64,000 nucleotides of DNA from Onstottus_B arcticum (GCA_038040485.1 JBBPIE010000035.1:1-64000); one strand, 5' to 3'; shown: positions 7,343 to 17,437, numbered from the stretch's first letter. Made by a program: numbers and translations. The notes: generated by a model not told the origin, from the sequence alone.

Positions 7343-8908
7343 CTAGATCTTCGGTCTCAAGCCCGCCCAAGGTTTTGCTCTCTCAAGCTGCGACGCCAAC
7401 CTTAACAGCGTCGCGTCCTCTCCAAATCTTCCTGAGAACATCACGCCGATCGGCAATCCGTCCGCCGACCAGTGCAGCGGCACCGACATCGAAGGCTGAC
7501 CCGTCACGTTGTACAAAGCTGTGTAAGGACCGAACTCCGTCACGTCTTTTGTGTACTGAGCGATGTTGGCCGGCGATAAGCTCAACACCCCGAGCGGCAC
7601 CGGCGGCTTAGCAAGCGTCGGACTCAAGATCACATCGTAGCTCTGCTGAAACTTTGCCAGCGCCAAGCCAACCTGATGAAGCGTCGCGATCGCTCGCGAG
7701 TAAGCCACGCTGCTGACCGCGCGTCCTGCTTCCGCAAGAATCCACGTCACGGGCTCGACGTCTTTGTCGGTCACCGGCCGGCCGAGCGGCTTCGCTGCGT
7801 CGTCCAGCGTTCGCGCGAGCGACACTCGCAGCACGGTCAGGAACGCGCCGCGCATCCAGGCATCCTCAATCGGCGGCTGAGCTTCTTCGATCTTGTGGCC
7901 GAGACTCTCGCAGAGCTTTGCGGCGTCCAGCGCAGCTTTCCTGCATTCGGGATCGAGCGGAGTTCCAGCCGGCGTCCCAACCGCGAGCGCGATTCGCAGC
8001 TTGCCCGGATCGGCGCCGACTTCTTTCAAAAACGGGCGCGCCGGCGGCGGTGAAAAATAAGGCGAGCCCAACTCAGCTCCGCCTGTCGCGTCCAGCAGCG
8101 CCGCGCTGTCTCGAACCGAAATCGTCAGCGCGTGATGATGAGAGCAGCCGTTCCAGCCTTCGAACTGAGCCGGGCCGATCGGCACTCGTCCGCGCGTGGG
8201 TTTCAAGCCGAACAGCCCGCAGCACGACGCGGGAATCCTGATCGAGCCTCCGCCGTCGCTGCCGTGAGCCATCGGCACTACTCGGCTGGCGACCAGCGCG
8301 CTCGACCCGCCCGACGATCCGCCACTGGTTCGTTCGAGGTTCCACGGATTGTGCGTGTTGCCGAAGAGCACCGACTCGGTCGTCGTCGTGAGTCCAAACT
8401 CCGGCGAAGTTGTCTTTGCGAATATCACAAGCCCCGCTTGTTTGTAGCGAGTGACCAGCGTGCTGTCGAAGTCCGGCTTGTTGTCCTTGAACACCCGGCT
8501 GCCGTAGGTCGTGATGGTGCCGGCCAACTGCTGACCGAGATCCTTGAGCACAAACGGGACGCCGCGGAACGGACCCGCTGGCAGACCCACTTTGATTTGC
8601 GCCTCGGCTTTGTCAAAGAAGACTTGAGCTGTTGCGTTGAGCTTCGGATTGACGGCTTCGAGGCGACGCCTGACGGCATTGAGGAGCTCCATCGGCGTGA
8701 CCTGGCGCTTTGCGACAAGCGCCGCGAGCCCGAGCCCATCGTACTGATCGTACTCAGCCGCTAACCCCGAAAGTCGGGCCGGCTCGGATGATGATGGTTC
8801 GCTTGATGCGTGACTGGATGGTTGATCGATTGTGTTCACGATAGCTCCCACGCTCGCAGCGGCGCCAAGTTCGAGCAGTCGCCGCCGGGTGATTTTGTTG
8901 TTTATCAC
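7343..8908 (-). CDS. Amidase-signature hydrolase with Tat-type signal
   Basis: A 521-residue amidase-signature protein. The N-terminus carries a twin-arginine-like motif (TRRRLLELG) plus a hydrophobic stretch, so export by Tat is likely. The catalytic Lys is in PFVLKDL, and the serine-rich core GGSSGGSSALVASRVVPMAHG followed by SDGGGSIRIPA supplies the cis-Ser and nucleophile Ser of the Ser-cisSer-Lys triad. GTG 8908 is chosen over the open frame upstream because GGAGG lies 6-7 bases before it and this places the signal at the N-terminus. The family hydrolyses amides, including amino-acid amides and peptide C-termini; the substrate is unknown. Confidence 0.9.
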   Translation of the reverse strand: MINNKITRRRLLELGAAASVGAIVNTIDQPSSHASSEPSSSEPARLSGLAAEYDQYDGLGLAALVAKRQVTPMELLNAVRRRLEAVNPKLNATAQVFFDKAEAQIKVGLPAGPFRGVPFVLKDLGQQLAGTITTYGSRVFKDNKPDFDSTLVTRYKQAGLVIFAKTTSPEFGLTTTTESVLFGNTHNPWNLERTSGGSSGGSSALVASRVVPMAHGSDGGGSIRIPASCCGLFGLKPTRGRVPIGPAQFEGWNGCSHHHALTISVRDSAALLDATGGAELGSPYFSPPPARPFLKEVGADPGKLRIALAVGTPAGTPLDPECRKAALDAAKLCESLGHKIEEAQPPIEDAWMRGAFLTVLRVSLARTLDDAAKPLGRPVTDKDVEPVTWILAEAGRAVSSVAYSRAIATLHQVGLALAKFQQSYDVILSPTLAKPPVPLGVLSLSPANIAQYTKDVTEFGPYTALYNVTGQPSMSVPLHWSADGLPIGVMFSGRFGEDATLLRLASQLERAKPWAGLRPKI

Positions 8909-9046
8909 TCCGTTACCTCCGCCCCCTTTGCGCCAGGAAGAGTTATACAATCCGGGCGCAAGAATTTCGAGATCGCCGTAGTTGGAAGTGCGGTGAAACT
9001 GCTTCAGTGCGTGCGGGCAATTGGACCGGAGAACCCCGTGAGCGGT

Positions 9047-9817
9047 TCACTTCTTCGTCTTGGGAGTGAACGAGCTTGTGGGAAATGCTCTTACTCGGCA
9101 GAGTCGGAGGTCTACGCTAATGTCAGGCGACGGGTCGATGCCAACAAGCACTATTGTGAATTCTTTAACCGGCCTGCTGAATTTCACCGTGGTGATCAGG
9201 TCAATCGGCCCCGACTTGTTCCATCTCCAGCTTAACTTCGTCCCAAAGCTAGGGTCGCTTCCTTTGAACAGCGCTACTGGGGGTTTCCCCTCATAGACTG
9301 CGAGCACAAACCCGCCCTCAGCACTTTTGACGTTCGGATTCGAATTCAAGACGAGTTTGCTTAAGTCGCCGCCACCCACCTCGAGCGAGACTTCTCCTAT
9401 CTCCTTGTCGGGCCGATACTCGAATATCCAAAAGTCATTGGTTTTGGTTGGAGCGTCGGACGTCCATCTCATTTCGTGCGCCGCGACGTCGGTTTGTTTC
9501 CAGCCGTGAACGTCGGTCTTGGCTGAAGGCATGCCCGGCCTGGCGTACGAACTCGCGGGCCGGTACTCGCCAAACCGGTACGGCGCCGGCGCACACCTGC
9601 TCGGAACCTGCTTTTGAGGTAACTGTCCCGGGGCGATTGTATTGGTCACAGTCGGCGGCTGAGAGCCGTCAACTCGAAAGCCAGCGTGCGCCGTTAGTTC
9701 TATCAACCCCATCAAAACCATCGCGGCAATCATAAGGCAGTTTTCCCGAGACCGCTTTATTGAAAGCTGCAGGTCTCGTTTTGCTCGTGTTGGAGAGTTC
9801 ACCATATTATTAGCCAC
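9047..9817 (-). CDS. Secreted hypothetical protein
   Basis: A 256-residue protein with an N-terminal hydrophobic segment (MIAAMVLMGLIELTAHA) fitting a signal peptide, then a Pro/Ala-rich linker and a C-terminal, probably beta-rich domain (about 140-250) with alternating hydrophobic strands such as IGEVSLEVGG and FTIVLVGIDPS. The frame starts at GTG 9817; an ATG at 9805 is an equally good start. It is encoded 11 bases after the giant membrane protein gene on the same strand, so the two are probably co-transcribed. I do not recognise the family. Confidence 0.72.
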   Translation of the reverse strand: MANNMVNSPTRAKRDLQLSIKRSRENCLMIAAMVLMGLIELTAHAGFRVDGSQPPTVTNTIAPGQLPQKQVPSRCAPAPYRFGEYRPASSYARPGMPSAKTDVHGWKQTDVAAHEMRWTSDAPTKTNDFWIFEYRPDKEIGEVSLEVGGGDLSKLVLNSNPNVKSAEGGFVLAVYEGKPPVALFKGSDPSFGTKLSWRWNKSGPIDLITTVKFSRPVKEFTIVLVGIDPSPDISVDLRLCRVRAFPTSSFTPKTKK

Positions 9818-9828
9818 CCTTTGCTCAG

Positions 9829-12800
9829 CTAAGTTTGAGCCGCGCCCGCGTTCCCGCCTTTATTGAATATCCCAAACAGTTTCAGCAGGGTCAAACCTCC
9901 GCCGGTAATCGCGGAAACCAACGAAATCGTCGAGTCGAACAGTTCTTTCTGGGTGAAGAACAAAAATGCTATCACTCCCAAAAGGACGAGCAACAGCGGC
10001 GCCCTCAATTTTTCCCAATGGCTTTCGATTTCGGCCAGAAATGTAAAGACGCCCTCCTCGGCAGCCGTTCTGAGAACGAAGCGGCGAAAGCCCTCGTCCA
10101 TGAGCCGGAGAGCCGGATCCCGCACTATGAAGTTTTTTTGCATTAGCGGGCGAAGATCGGGGTCGAGCCGGCTGTTGAGTCCATCTCGTGCTACGCGGCA
10201 CAATGTCATCCTTTCTTCTCGCGAACAGGCTGACCACAGCGCTCTGTAATAATTCTCAGCTTGATCACCCACCTCGAGTATCAATGTCTCCTCGTCGCTT
10301 GACTCGAGTTGCATCCTCGGCGCCAGGCTCTCTAAATAACGCCAGGGAGTGTCTCCCGCTTGCACCGCCGTAAACAATGTCGAAGGGTCATAAGGCGGGG
10401 AAGCGCCGTGCGGCGTGGAAGCGTACACGTCGGCTGGGTCGAAAGCCATGACCCGCACGAAAGATGAAAGAGCGGCTGCCCAACGATCGCGAGATCGCGA
10501 GCGAGCCTCATCGGTCTCGCCGAAGTCCTCTTTGTCTGCCTGTTTCTTTTTCTTGTTTGAATCCGGTTCGTCGTCTGTCGCATCGGCCGGCCCTTTCTTT
10601 TCCGACATTAGCGCGAAATCGAAGGGGTCCACCAAAGAGCGAACGACCGCTGAACGGTCGGTGTTGATCAGATTCTCCAGCAACCGAAGCTTCCGTTCGT
10701 TAAGCTCCGGGTCGTGTCTGTTGAACTCGAAGCGCTCAATGATGACAGTGCGATCAGGCGGCGACTGGGCCCGATCGATCCGGACTTGCCAGTGGTCGGG
10801 TTCTATCGAGCCAAGGTCGATGGCCCCGTCGTCGTCCGGTTTGTTGCACCGGTAGAACGTCGGTAGCCCGAGCACCAGAATGCGCTTGCATTCCCGATCT
10901 GCCGGAACGGAATAACCCGTGAGCGTCTTCCTCGGTGTCTCCAGGTCAAGCAGCAGGAGTCGGCGGGCAGCGAAACGCACCATGAAGTACGTAACAACGC
11001 ATAAGACCGCGACCACAAACAACATCAGCCATAACAACACATGCCCGAGGGACATGAAGCCGGGCGCCACTGAGGAGAGTACATACTGCGGCTCCCGTTT
11101 GTTGGCGCCGAGCGCGATTGCCGCCTCGTCGGATTGTTTCTTTTCCAACACTCCGCGGCTATCGTCTCGGCGCGCGAAGGCCCGCACCATCAGGTTCACG
11201 TGGTCTCGAGCGTCGGACTCCCAGCGCCCATCGGAGGACTGCCCTCGCGCCAACCGCAGGCTCTCAACGCACGTCTCGTTGTAATAAGGACTGAATGTCT
11301 CCAGAAACCAACCGGTGAGTCCTCCCAACGGCTCGCCCGCGACAGTGGTGTCTGGTTTCAATTCCGTATGGAAGAAGAACAATGCATACACATCCAGAGG
11401 CGAATCGAGCCGCTTCTTTATGAACTCCTCTTTGGAGACTCCGACGTCTATTGGCGGAAAGACGGACGAATACATGCTTCGCACTTGATCTTCTCGCTCC
11501 TCCAGCGCTATCGCCAGAGATATCTGACCGTGCATTATGAAGACCTTGATTTGTTCGTCCCGGGCAAGCTTGAAAAAAGCTATGGTCGGCGCCACGCAAC
11601 ACACTGCTAGAAACGAAATCAATGCCAGCGTATAAGCCGCGCGCCAGTTTGCGGGTCTGGGCTTAGTTTGCTCGGCGGGAGGGCTTCCGCCGGCATGCCT
11701 TCTGTTGCGCCGGTTATCCCACCAGCGTTCGAGGCTTTTTTGGAGGGAAGCTTCGTGGATCAGAAGAAGTGCGCGCATAATCCGCGCCGAAGTAATCAGC
11801 AGCCGCCGAACGATAGTCCGGCCGAAGCTGCCGCCGCGCCGACTTGCGCCGGATTGCGTACCATTGGCGGCTATGCGTGCCTCAAGCCACGACTCGATGC
11901 CTTTTCGCCGGGATGCTTTGCCTACTACAAGGAACACATGCGCAAGGCCGAGCCCGGGAACCAACAGCGCCCACACGATAAGCCAGCCTCGAGTCGACAC
12001 CATTACCAGCGCCAAGCACGCCACAAACAGAACCGCGTTGGCAGCCACGACCTGCCGGTAGCGCGCCAGCCATTTGTCGTTCGGCCAGACGATCGCAAAC
12101 CTCGGCTTTGACCTCACCAGGAAGATCACGAAAAGAGTAATGGCAAGCAGCACCGCATAGCTGGTGAAGGCTATCCCCGCCAGAGTCATCATCTCGAGGT
12201 TGACGGTTCTAAATATCCGCCTGTCTCGCAGGACCACCAGCGACCAGGGGAGGTCCTTGATCGGGGTCACAAAAGCGCGATGAGACCCCCCCAGGTAGTG
12301 AAGGTTTACAAACGCGCTGTCCCGAGTCTGCACCGCCGAGCGAAGAAACCTGTCCTGGTCGCACTCTTCGAAAAAGTCTTCATCCAGATTCTTTGCGTCG
12401 TCGGTATGGAAGAGGACGCCCCCCGTCTTGTCGTCGATGATACAAAAGCTGAAGCCGGTGGGGAGCGCAGGTTTATACAAGGACAACAGCCTGGTGTCCA
12501 GCGCGGAGACATAATCTCGGTCCGGCGCCACGGAAATGACCGCCACATTCTCACCCGACGTCCGCAAAGTCAGCCCTTCCACGGACAGGTAGACTTCCCT
12601 TTGCGCGTCGGCGGGACGATTCGGCAAGTCCGGAGGCAGGGTCAAGCGCCAGAACTTTCCATCCACGGCATCGGTGAAGAACCGCCGGTCCTTCACGTTC
12701 ACGAAAGCCGTGGGCAAGCGTTTGGTCGTAAATTTGATACGCTGCTCCCCCGTCTGATCGGCCTCTTCACCATCAGCCCGCGGAGCAGCGGCCCACGTGG

Positions 12801-14172
12801 CACCGTTGAAGTATGGATAGGACGAGCTCAGAGGGTCGAGCATTCCGCGGTCTTCAGAGATTCCGCGGTCTTCAAAGATACTGACTTTGAATGCTGGTCG
12901 TTTACGAGGAACGTACAGTTGGCCATCAGGCCGTTCGGAGCACACGTCCGGCGGCAGTGACTCCGTCTTCCGCTTGCTATTGAGAACCTCCAGTTGCTCA
13001 ACGGCGAGAGCCAACTCAGTCCGCAGATTCCCGTCAACGTTGCGGGCCAGTTTTTCGAGTTGATCGTCGAGCTCAAGCTCCATCAAGTGGTATGTGTAGA
13101 CGTCAAGCATGCTCAGGATTACCAGCGCCATGCCAAAAAATGCGGAGCAACCGGCCAGCGCCACGTCCGACTTCCGCACTCGGTCCTTCGGTCCGATGAG
13201 CTTGAGTTTGATCAGCGGACCGCTGAACGTTGTCATCAGCACAACCAGAATAAACAACAGCAACAGTGTGTACGAGAACGAGAATGTCTTCGCGGTCATA
13301 TGGTCCGAGCGCACCAGCCCGCCGACAGTCAGCCTGTACGCGAGGGCAGCGTCTGAGATTTTGTTTGGGCAGGTGAGCTGGATCGGCTGAACAAAGAGTT
13401 GGTAGTCCGCTCCGGCGATTCGTACATGGGTCATACCCGACGACCCGCGTACTGGCCTTCCGCGACTGTCTTGCGAGCCCTTCTTGTTGGCGGCGGACTC
13501 GTTCTCTTCGGTCTTGGCTCCCGAGCTCGATGATTGTGAATCAATGAGATCGTACAGGTTCACAATCGTCACCGAATCCAGTCCATGCTCGAAGACAACA
13601 TCGCCGGTAACCGAATCGGCGACAATCACCCGGTCGAAGAGGCCCTCGTCTGCCGCACTATTCGTATTGAGCATGAAGCGCTCGATTGCGGGCACGAACA
13701 GCTTCCTGGTGTCGTAGCTCGTAACCGAGAACAATCCCTGTTTGAACTTATTATCGCCTCCGGATTTGTAGGTGAGTAGCGCCGAGCCGTTCTCTTTGAA
13801 ATTAACGGCGACGACGGGTTCCGCCGAACCTCGCGCGTCATCGTCGAAAGGGTCCACCTCGAGCTTCAAGGTCGTTCCGAACGGACTTAGCGTTTCGAAG
13901 TAGGGGATGAGCACATTCTTGTCTATTTTTTCGTCGCCGGTTTCACACTGGCGGCGGCCGGCGTTCTCAACGACGCTACGGAGTCCATCCACCCGATCGA
14001 CAACCTGATTGCCGATGCGCGATAGCGATCGGTGAGAGCGGTTTGTGAAGTAGCTCTGTTGCGAAGAAACGTACACGAAATAGTACAGCGCAAACGGGAC
14101 CACCAGCACGAGCAGAGTGATTCCCAGGACGGTAAGCCTGCTCAGCTTGGACTTTCGGCGATCTATAGCCAC
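9829..14172 (-). CDS. Giant multi-pass membrane protein (1447 residues), unknown function
   Basis: About ten hydrophobic helices are visible: near 14-34, 300-360 (two), 660-780 (three), 880-905, about 1035-1060, and two close to the C-terminus. The long segments between helices 1 and 2, and again about 360-650, look extracytoplasmic and have a sensor-like (Cache/PDC-like) feel, but I cannot assign them firmly. The region from about 1070 has ILVLGLP, VIIERFEF and SAVVRSLVDP in the order of Walker A, Walker B and sensor strands, but lacks the GK[ST] needed to bind nucleotide. A winged-helix-like part (about 1320-1390) follows. No kinase, GGDEF or chemotaxis domain is seen. It starts with GTG and lies downstream of MoxR and VWA genes on the same strand. 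Confidence 0.8.
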   Translation of the reverse strand: MAIDRRKSKLSRLTVLGITLLVLVVPFALYYFVYVSSQQSYFTNRSHRSLSRIGNQVVDRVDGLRSVVENAGRRQCETGDEKIDKNVLIPYFETLSPFGTTLKLEVDPFDDDARGSAEPVVAVNFKENGSALLTYKSGGDNKFKQGLFSVTSYDTRKLFVPAIERFMLNTNSAADEGLFDRVIVADSVTGDVVFEHGLDSVTIVNLYDLIDSQSSSSGAKTEENESAANKKGSQDSRGRPVRGSSGMTHVRIAGADYQLFVQPIQLTCPNKISDAALAYRLTVGGLVRSDHMTAKTFSFSYTLLLLFILVVLMTTFSGPLIKLKLIGPKDRVRKSDVALAGCSAFFGMALVILSMLDVYTYHLMELELDDQLEKLARNVDGNLRTELALAVEQLEVLNSKRKTESLPPDVCSERPDGQLYVPRKRPAFKVSIFEDRGISEDRGMLDPLSSSYPYFNGATWAAAPRADGEEADQTGEQRIKFTTKRLPTAFVNVKDRRFFTDAVDGKFWRLTLPPDLPNRPADAQREVYLSVEGLTLRTSGENVAVISVAPDRDYVSALDTRLLSLYKPALPTGFSFCIIDDKTGGVLFHTDDAKNLDEDFFEECDQDRFLRSAVQTRDSAFVNLHYLGGSHRAFVTPIKDLPWSLVVLRDRRIFRTVNLEMMTLAGIAFTSYAVLLAITLFVIFLVRSKPRFAIVWPNDKWLARYRQVVAANAVLFVACLALVMVSTRGWLIVWALLVPGLGLAHVFLVVGKASRRKGIESWLEARIAANGTQSGASRRGGSFGRTIVRRLLITSARIMRALLLIHEASLQKSLERWWDNRRNRRHAGGSPPAEQTKPRPANWRAAYTLALISFLAVCCVAPTIAFFKLARDEQIKVFIMHGQISLAIALEEREDQVRSMYSSVFPPIDVGVSKEEFIKKRLDSPLDVYALFFFHTELKPDTTVAGEPLGGLTGWFLETFSPYYNETCVESLRLARGQSSDGRWESDARDHVNLMVRAFARRDDSRGVLEKKQSDEAAIALGANKREPQYVLSSVAPGFMSLGHVLLWLMLFVVAVLCVVTYFMVRFAARRLLLLDLETPRKTLTGYSVPADRECKRILVLGLPTFYRCNKPDDDGAIDLGSIEPDHWQVRIDRAQSPPDRTVIIERFEFNRHDPELNERKLRLLENLINTDRSAVVRSLVDPFDFALMSEKKGPADATDDEPDSNKKKKQADKEDFGETDEARSRSRDRWAAALSSFVRVMAFDPADVYASTPHGASPPYDPSTLFTAVQAGDTPWRYLESLAPRMQLESSDEETLILEVGDQAENYYRALWSACSREERMTLCRVARDGLNSRLDPDLRPLMQKNFIVRDPALRLMDEGFRRFVLRTAAEEGVFTFLAEIESHWEKLRAPLLLVLLGVIAFLFFTQKELFDSTISLVSAITGGGLTLLKLFGIFNKGGNAGAAQT

Positions 14173-14372
14173 CTGCTAACTCACTTTCGCGCTCGGGCCA
14201 CTCGGTTCGCGGGCACAGTATATGCCCGCGCAAAGCAACACACTACTACATGACGCAATTTGGGTTCGGAATGATTCCGCGTTTTCGAATCCGAGTGCGG
14301 GTGAAACGCGGGCCCAAGCGAGTCTTGACGGGAAACTTTGAGTCTCGCGTCGCGAGAAGCCTGAGCCGCATC

Positions 14373-15635
14373 TCAATGAATCTTGCGAGTTCGGCGCCGA
14401 ACATAGTCCATCAGGATATACTGGCCGAGTGTCATTGTCGTTGTGAAATACGCCTTGCCCTGGCAAATCTCAGTCACCTTCTTGACGAAGTCTACAAGAT
14501 AGTAATCGTCCGCAAGCATAAACGTGTTGATCATTATCCCGCTGCGGCGGCACGCGGCAACTTCCCGAAAAGTCTCTTTCAAAATTCGGGGGTCCAATCC
14601 CATAGGATTCTTGTAGATTCGCCCGTCCTCAAGAGTCATGGCCGAAGGCTTGCCGTCGGTGATCATGATGATCTGCTTCATGTCCTTTCTCTGAGACATC
14701 AGGATTCGCCGCGCCAGCTTGAGGCCCGCGCTGGTGTTTGTGTGATAAGGCCCGACCTGTGCGCGAGCGACCGCCGACAGCGGAATCTCCTCGGCCGAGT
14801 CGTGGAAGAGAACTACTCGAAGCGAGTCGCCCGGGTACTGAGTGCGGATCAGATGAGTCAACGCAAGCGCGACTCGCTTTGCCGGCGTGAAGCGATCTTC
14901 ACCGTAAAGAATCATCGAGTGCGAACAATCCAGCATCAAGACAGTCGCGCACGAGCTTTGATACTCGGTTTGGTGAACCATCAAGTCGGCGTATTCGAGG
15001 TTGAGCGGAACCCCCAGGCCTTCGCGCTGGATGGCGGACTTGAGAGTTGCGGTAACGTCGAGGTTCATAGTGTCGCCGAACTCGTAACGCTTGGGCGCTT
15101 CGCTGGCCTCGATGCCGGTTGAGAGATGATTCGTCTCGTGACGCCCGAGGGACGACTTGCCGAGCGACGCGATCAACTGCTTGAGCGCCTTGAAGCCCAG
15201 AAAGTCGAGCCCCTTATCGGTCATCTCGAACTTGATGGTTTGCTCGATGGGTTTGCCGGTTGTGCCGCGCTGTCCGGTCAATCCGTTTTCGGACTGAGCT
15301 TGAGACGGGCCTTCGCTCAGCGTGAGGTAGCCTTCGCCGATGAGCCGCTCGATCAAACGGTCGAGCAACTGGGAGATCGCGTCGTTGTTCAGTTCGCCGC
15401 GCTCGTCAGAGAGAGCTTCGAGTTCCTCGTCTGACAGCAGTTCTTCCATCAGCGCGCGCATGATAGCCTCGCGCAGCGCTTCAAGCGTGCGATCCTGCTC
15501 GTCGTCCCAGTAGCGTGAGTATTGACTCTCGAAGCCGCTCTGCAGCAGGAAGTCGGCGAGCCGATCGAGCAGGTCTTCGAGGCTCAGCGAGTCGAGATCG
15601 ACCCCGGTCCACTTTGAATACTTGGTAAGAGGCAT
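14373..15635 (-). CDS. VWA-domain protein, partner of MoxR ATPase
   Basis: A 420-residue protein. The N-terminal two fifths are acidic and helical (DLLDRLADFLLQSGF; EELLSDEELEALSDERGE); the C-terminal part is a von Willebrand A domain with an intact MIDAS start (MLDCSHSM, D-x-S-x-S), a Thr site near GPYHTNTSAG and ITDGKPS. MoxR/VWA pairs act as metal-dependent chaperones or activators, and the layout resembles the magnesium-chelatase D subunit. ATG 15635 is chosen because the upstream open frame is made of a palindromic repeat. The gene follows the AAA+ gene by 88 bases that are almost entirely repeat. Confidence 0.88.
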   Translation of the reverse strand: MPLTKYSKWTGVDLDSLSLEDLLDRLADFLLQSGFESQYSRYWDDEQDRTLEALREAIMRALMEELLSDEELEALSDERGELNNDAISQLLDRLIERLIGEGYLTLSEGPSQAQSENGLTGQRGTTGKPIEQTIKFEMTDKGLDFLGFKALKQLIASLGKSSLGRHETNHLSTGIEASEAPKRYEFGDTMNLDVTATLKSAIQREGLGVPLNLEYADLMVHQTEYQSSCATVLMLDCSHSMILYGEDRFTPAKRVALALTHLIRTQYPGDSLRVVLFHDSAEEIPLSAVARAQVGPYHTNTSAGLKLARRILMSQRKDMKQIIMITDGKPSAMTLEDGRIYKNPMGLDPRILKETFREVAACRRSGIMINTFMLADDYYLVDFVKKVTEICQGKAYFTTTMTLGQYILMDYVRRRTRKIH

Positions 15636-15638
15636 AGC

Positions 15639-15722
15639 GGGTGATGCGTGACTCGTGATGCGTGATTCGTGATTCGTGAACCTCCTCTTCACGGATCACG
15701 CATCACGGATCACGCATCACGC
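15639..15722. repeat. Palindromic word array between MoxR and VWA genes
   Basis: The left arm (15639-15680) repeats GTGATGCGTGA-type words; the right arm (15691-15722) is the reverse complement (ACGGATCACGCATCACG repeated). Together they can fold into one long hairpin filling the gap between the two genes. It may act as a transcript stabiliser or attenuator, or be a mobile REP-like element. It also obscures the VWA ribosome-binding site. Confidence 0.8.
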
Positions 15723-15723
15723 T

Positions 15724-17193
15724 TCAGTTGATCTTCCTTGAGCGGCTCAGACTCTCAAACCCGTAGTCCCGCGTCTGAGGTTTTGCCGCTGCGTAGCCGC
15801 GCTCGTCGCTGCGGCTGATCTTTTTCTGCGCGAACAGCCCTTCGAGTATCAACTCGCACACTGCAACCAGAACTTCGGGTTTAGACTTCTCGGCAAGCCC
15901 CGATTGAGCCGCAGCGTCGAGCAATCCGGTCACGTGCCGGAAGCTTGTCATGCAGAGCTCAGCGCTGTCGGTGTCGCTGGTCCGAATCGAGCCACCGTCG
16001 TTGAACCACGCCACGATCTCGGAACAGTCGATGTGTTCGAAGTAAGCTTCAAAGGTTTTACCGACGGCGGTCTTGATCAAGTCACGAGCGACGGCGGACG
16101 CGCCTCGTTGCTCGCCTTCATACTCGAGTTCCAGTTTGCCGGTGATCGAAGGCAGCGCGGCGTAGATGTCGCTGATCCGCGGAGCAACCACCGCCTCTCC
16201 GGTTATGAGCCTTCGACGCTCGGCGTTCGAGACGACGTTCTCGATCACCGAAATCGGGAGCCGCTGGCTGACACCCGACCGCTTGTCCACGCGCTGGTCG
16301 GCTCGAGCTTCAAACGCGATTTGCTCGACCGCTCGCACTATGAATTCTGGAACCGCGAGCCGTAGCGAATCGCGCCCGAGCCAGGCTTCCTGCCGCGTGA
16401 TCTCGACCCCTTCCTCCACGGTTGTCGGATAGTGGGTGTTGATCTCGGAGCCGATTCGGTCCTTTAGCGGCGTGATGATCTTGCCGCGCGCGGTGTAGTC
16501 TTCGGGGTTCGCCGAAAAAACCAGCATCACATCCAGCGGCATTCGAATCGGGTAGCCCTTAATCTGGACGTCGCCTTCCTGCATGATGTTGAAAAGCCCA
16601 ACCTGAACTTTGCTTGCAAGGTCCGGCAGTTCGTTGATCGCGAAGATGCCCCGGTTCGCGCGAGGCAGCAAGCCGTAGTGAATCGTCAGCTCATCCGAGA
16701 GTATGTGGCCGCCGCGCGCCGCTTTGATCGGATCGAGATCGCCAAGCAGGTCGGCGATGGTTACGTCGGGCGTCGCAAGCTTCTCGACGTATCGCATCTC
16801 GCGCGGGATAAAAGTCACAGGCGACTGGTCGCCGTGCTCTTCCAGCGTCACGCGGCAGTACTTGCAGATCGGGGCGTAGGGATTGTCGTTTACCTCGCAG
16901 CCCGCCACCACCGGCATAAGCTCGTCGAGCAAGCCGGCAAGCTCGCGGAGGATACGGCTCTTGGCCTGACCGCGAAGCCCCAGCAGGATGAAGTTGTGAC
17001 GCGAAAGAATCGCATTGACGATCTGAGGCACAACCGAGTCGTCGTAGCCGACGATTCCGGGAAAGATGGGCGCGCGAGCTTGAAGCCTGGCAATCAGGTT
17101 TTCGCGCAATTCGTCTTTCACTGATCGCGGTCGGACTCGCGCTTCGTTGAAGTCACTCTTTCTAAGCTCGCCAATCGTGCGGGGCAGTTGCAT
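15724..17193 (-). CDS. MoxR/ChlI-like AAA+ ATPase
   Basis: A 489-residue AAA+ ATPase of the MoxR/magnesium-chelatase I group. Walker A is GLRGQAKSR, the Walker B region is GIFAINELPDL, and the sensor-1 strand is MLVFSANPEDYTARGKII. A small cysteine cluster (GCEVNDNPYAPICKYC) sits between Walker A and B and could bind metal. The C-terminal lid continues to about 400, followed by a family-specific tail. With the downstream VWA protein it should form a MoxR-VWA module that remodels or metal-loads a client. Because this subgroup is often simply annotated magnesium chelatase, I do not claim a role in pigment synthesis. Confidence 0.9.
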   Translation of the reverse strand: MQLPRTIGELRKSDFNEARVRPRSVKDELRENLIARLQARAPIFPGIVGYDDSVVPQIVNAILSRHNFILLGLRGQAKSRILRELAGLLDELMPVVAGCEVNDNPYAPICKYCRVTLEEHGDQSPVTFIPREMRYVEKLATPDVTIADLLGDLDPIKAARGGHILSDELTIHYGLLPRANRGIFAINELPDLASKVQVGLFNIMQEGDVQIKGYPIRMPLDVMLVFSANPEDYTARGKIITPLKDRIGSEINTHYPTTVEEGVEITRQEAWLGRDSLRLAVPEFIVRAVEQIAFEARADQRVDKRSGVSQRLPISVIENVVSNAERRRLITGEAVVAPRISDIYAALPSITGKLELEYEGEQRGASAVARDLIKTAVGKTFEAYFEHIDCSEIVAWFNDGGSIRTSDTDSAELCMTSFRHVTGLLDAAAQSGLAEKSKPEVLVAVCELILEGLFAQKKISRSDERGYAAAKPQTRDYGFESLSRSRKIN

Positions 17194-17263
17194 CGGTCAT
17201 CACCTCTTGTTGTTGTGCGTGTTTGAAATGTAGCGGCGCGGTCGCATCGAGGCAAGCGGACGA

Positions 17264-17437
17264 GGAAAGAGGAAAGAGGAAAGGGCAAAGGGCGAAGGGC
17301 AAAGAGCAAAGGGCGAAGGGCAAAGGGCGAAGGGCAAAGCGCAAAGAGCAAAGGGCAAAGAGCAAAGGGGGCAAAGGGCAAAGAGGCCGTGTGGTGGATA
17401 AACGGTTTCCTCTTTGCCCTTTGCCCTTTGCTCTTTC
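17264..17437. repeat. Purine word array (GGGCAAA-type) with inverted arm
   Basis: From 17264 to about 17390 the plus strand is a run of 7-base words such as GGGCAAA, GGGCGAA and GAGCAAA. At 17406-17437 the complement appears (CTCTTTGCCCTTTGCCC), so the whole can fold back on itself. It lies between the MoxR gene start and the end of the next gene, touching that gene's stop codon. Confidence 0.85.

Noticed and set aside
12280..12960. Plus-strand frames within the giant membrane gene
   Set aside because: Opposite strand of a continuous 1447-codon frame; no ribosome sites or domains.
15724..17193. True magnesium chelatase for chlorophyll synthesis
   Set aside because: The AAA+/VWA pair resembles it, but no BchH-like subunit or pigment gene is present; a general MoxR-VWA module is more likely.
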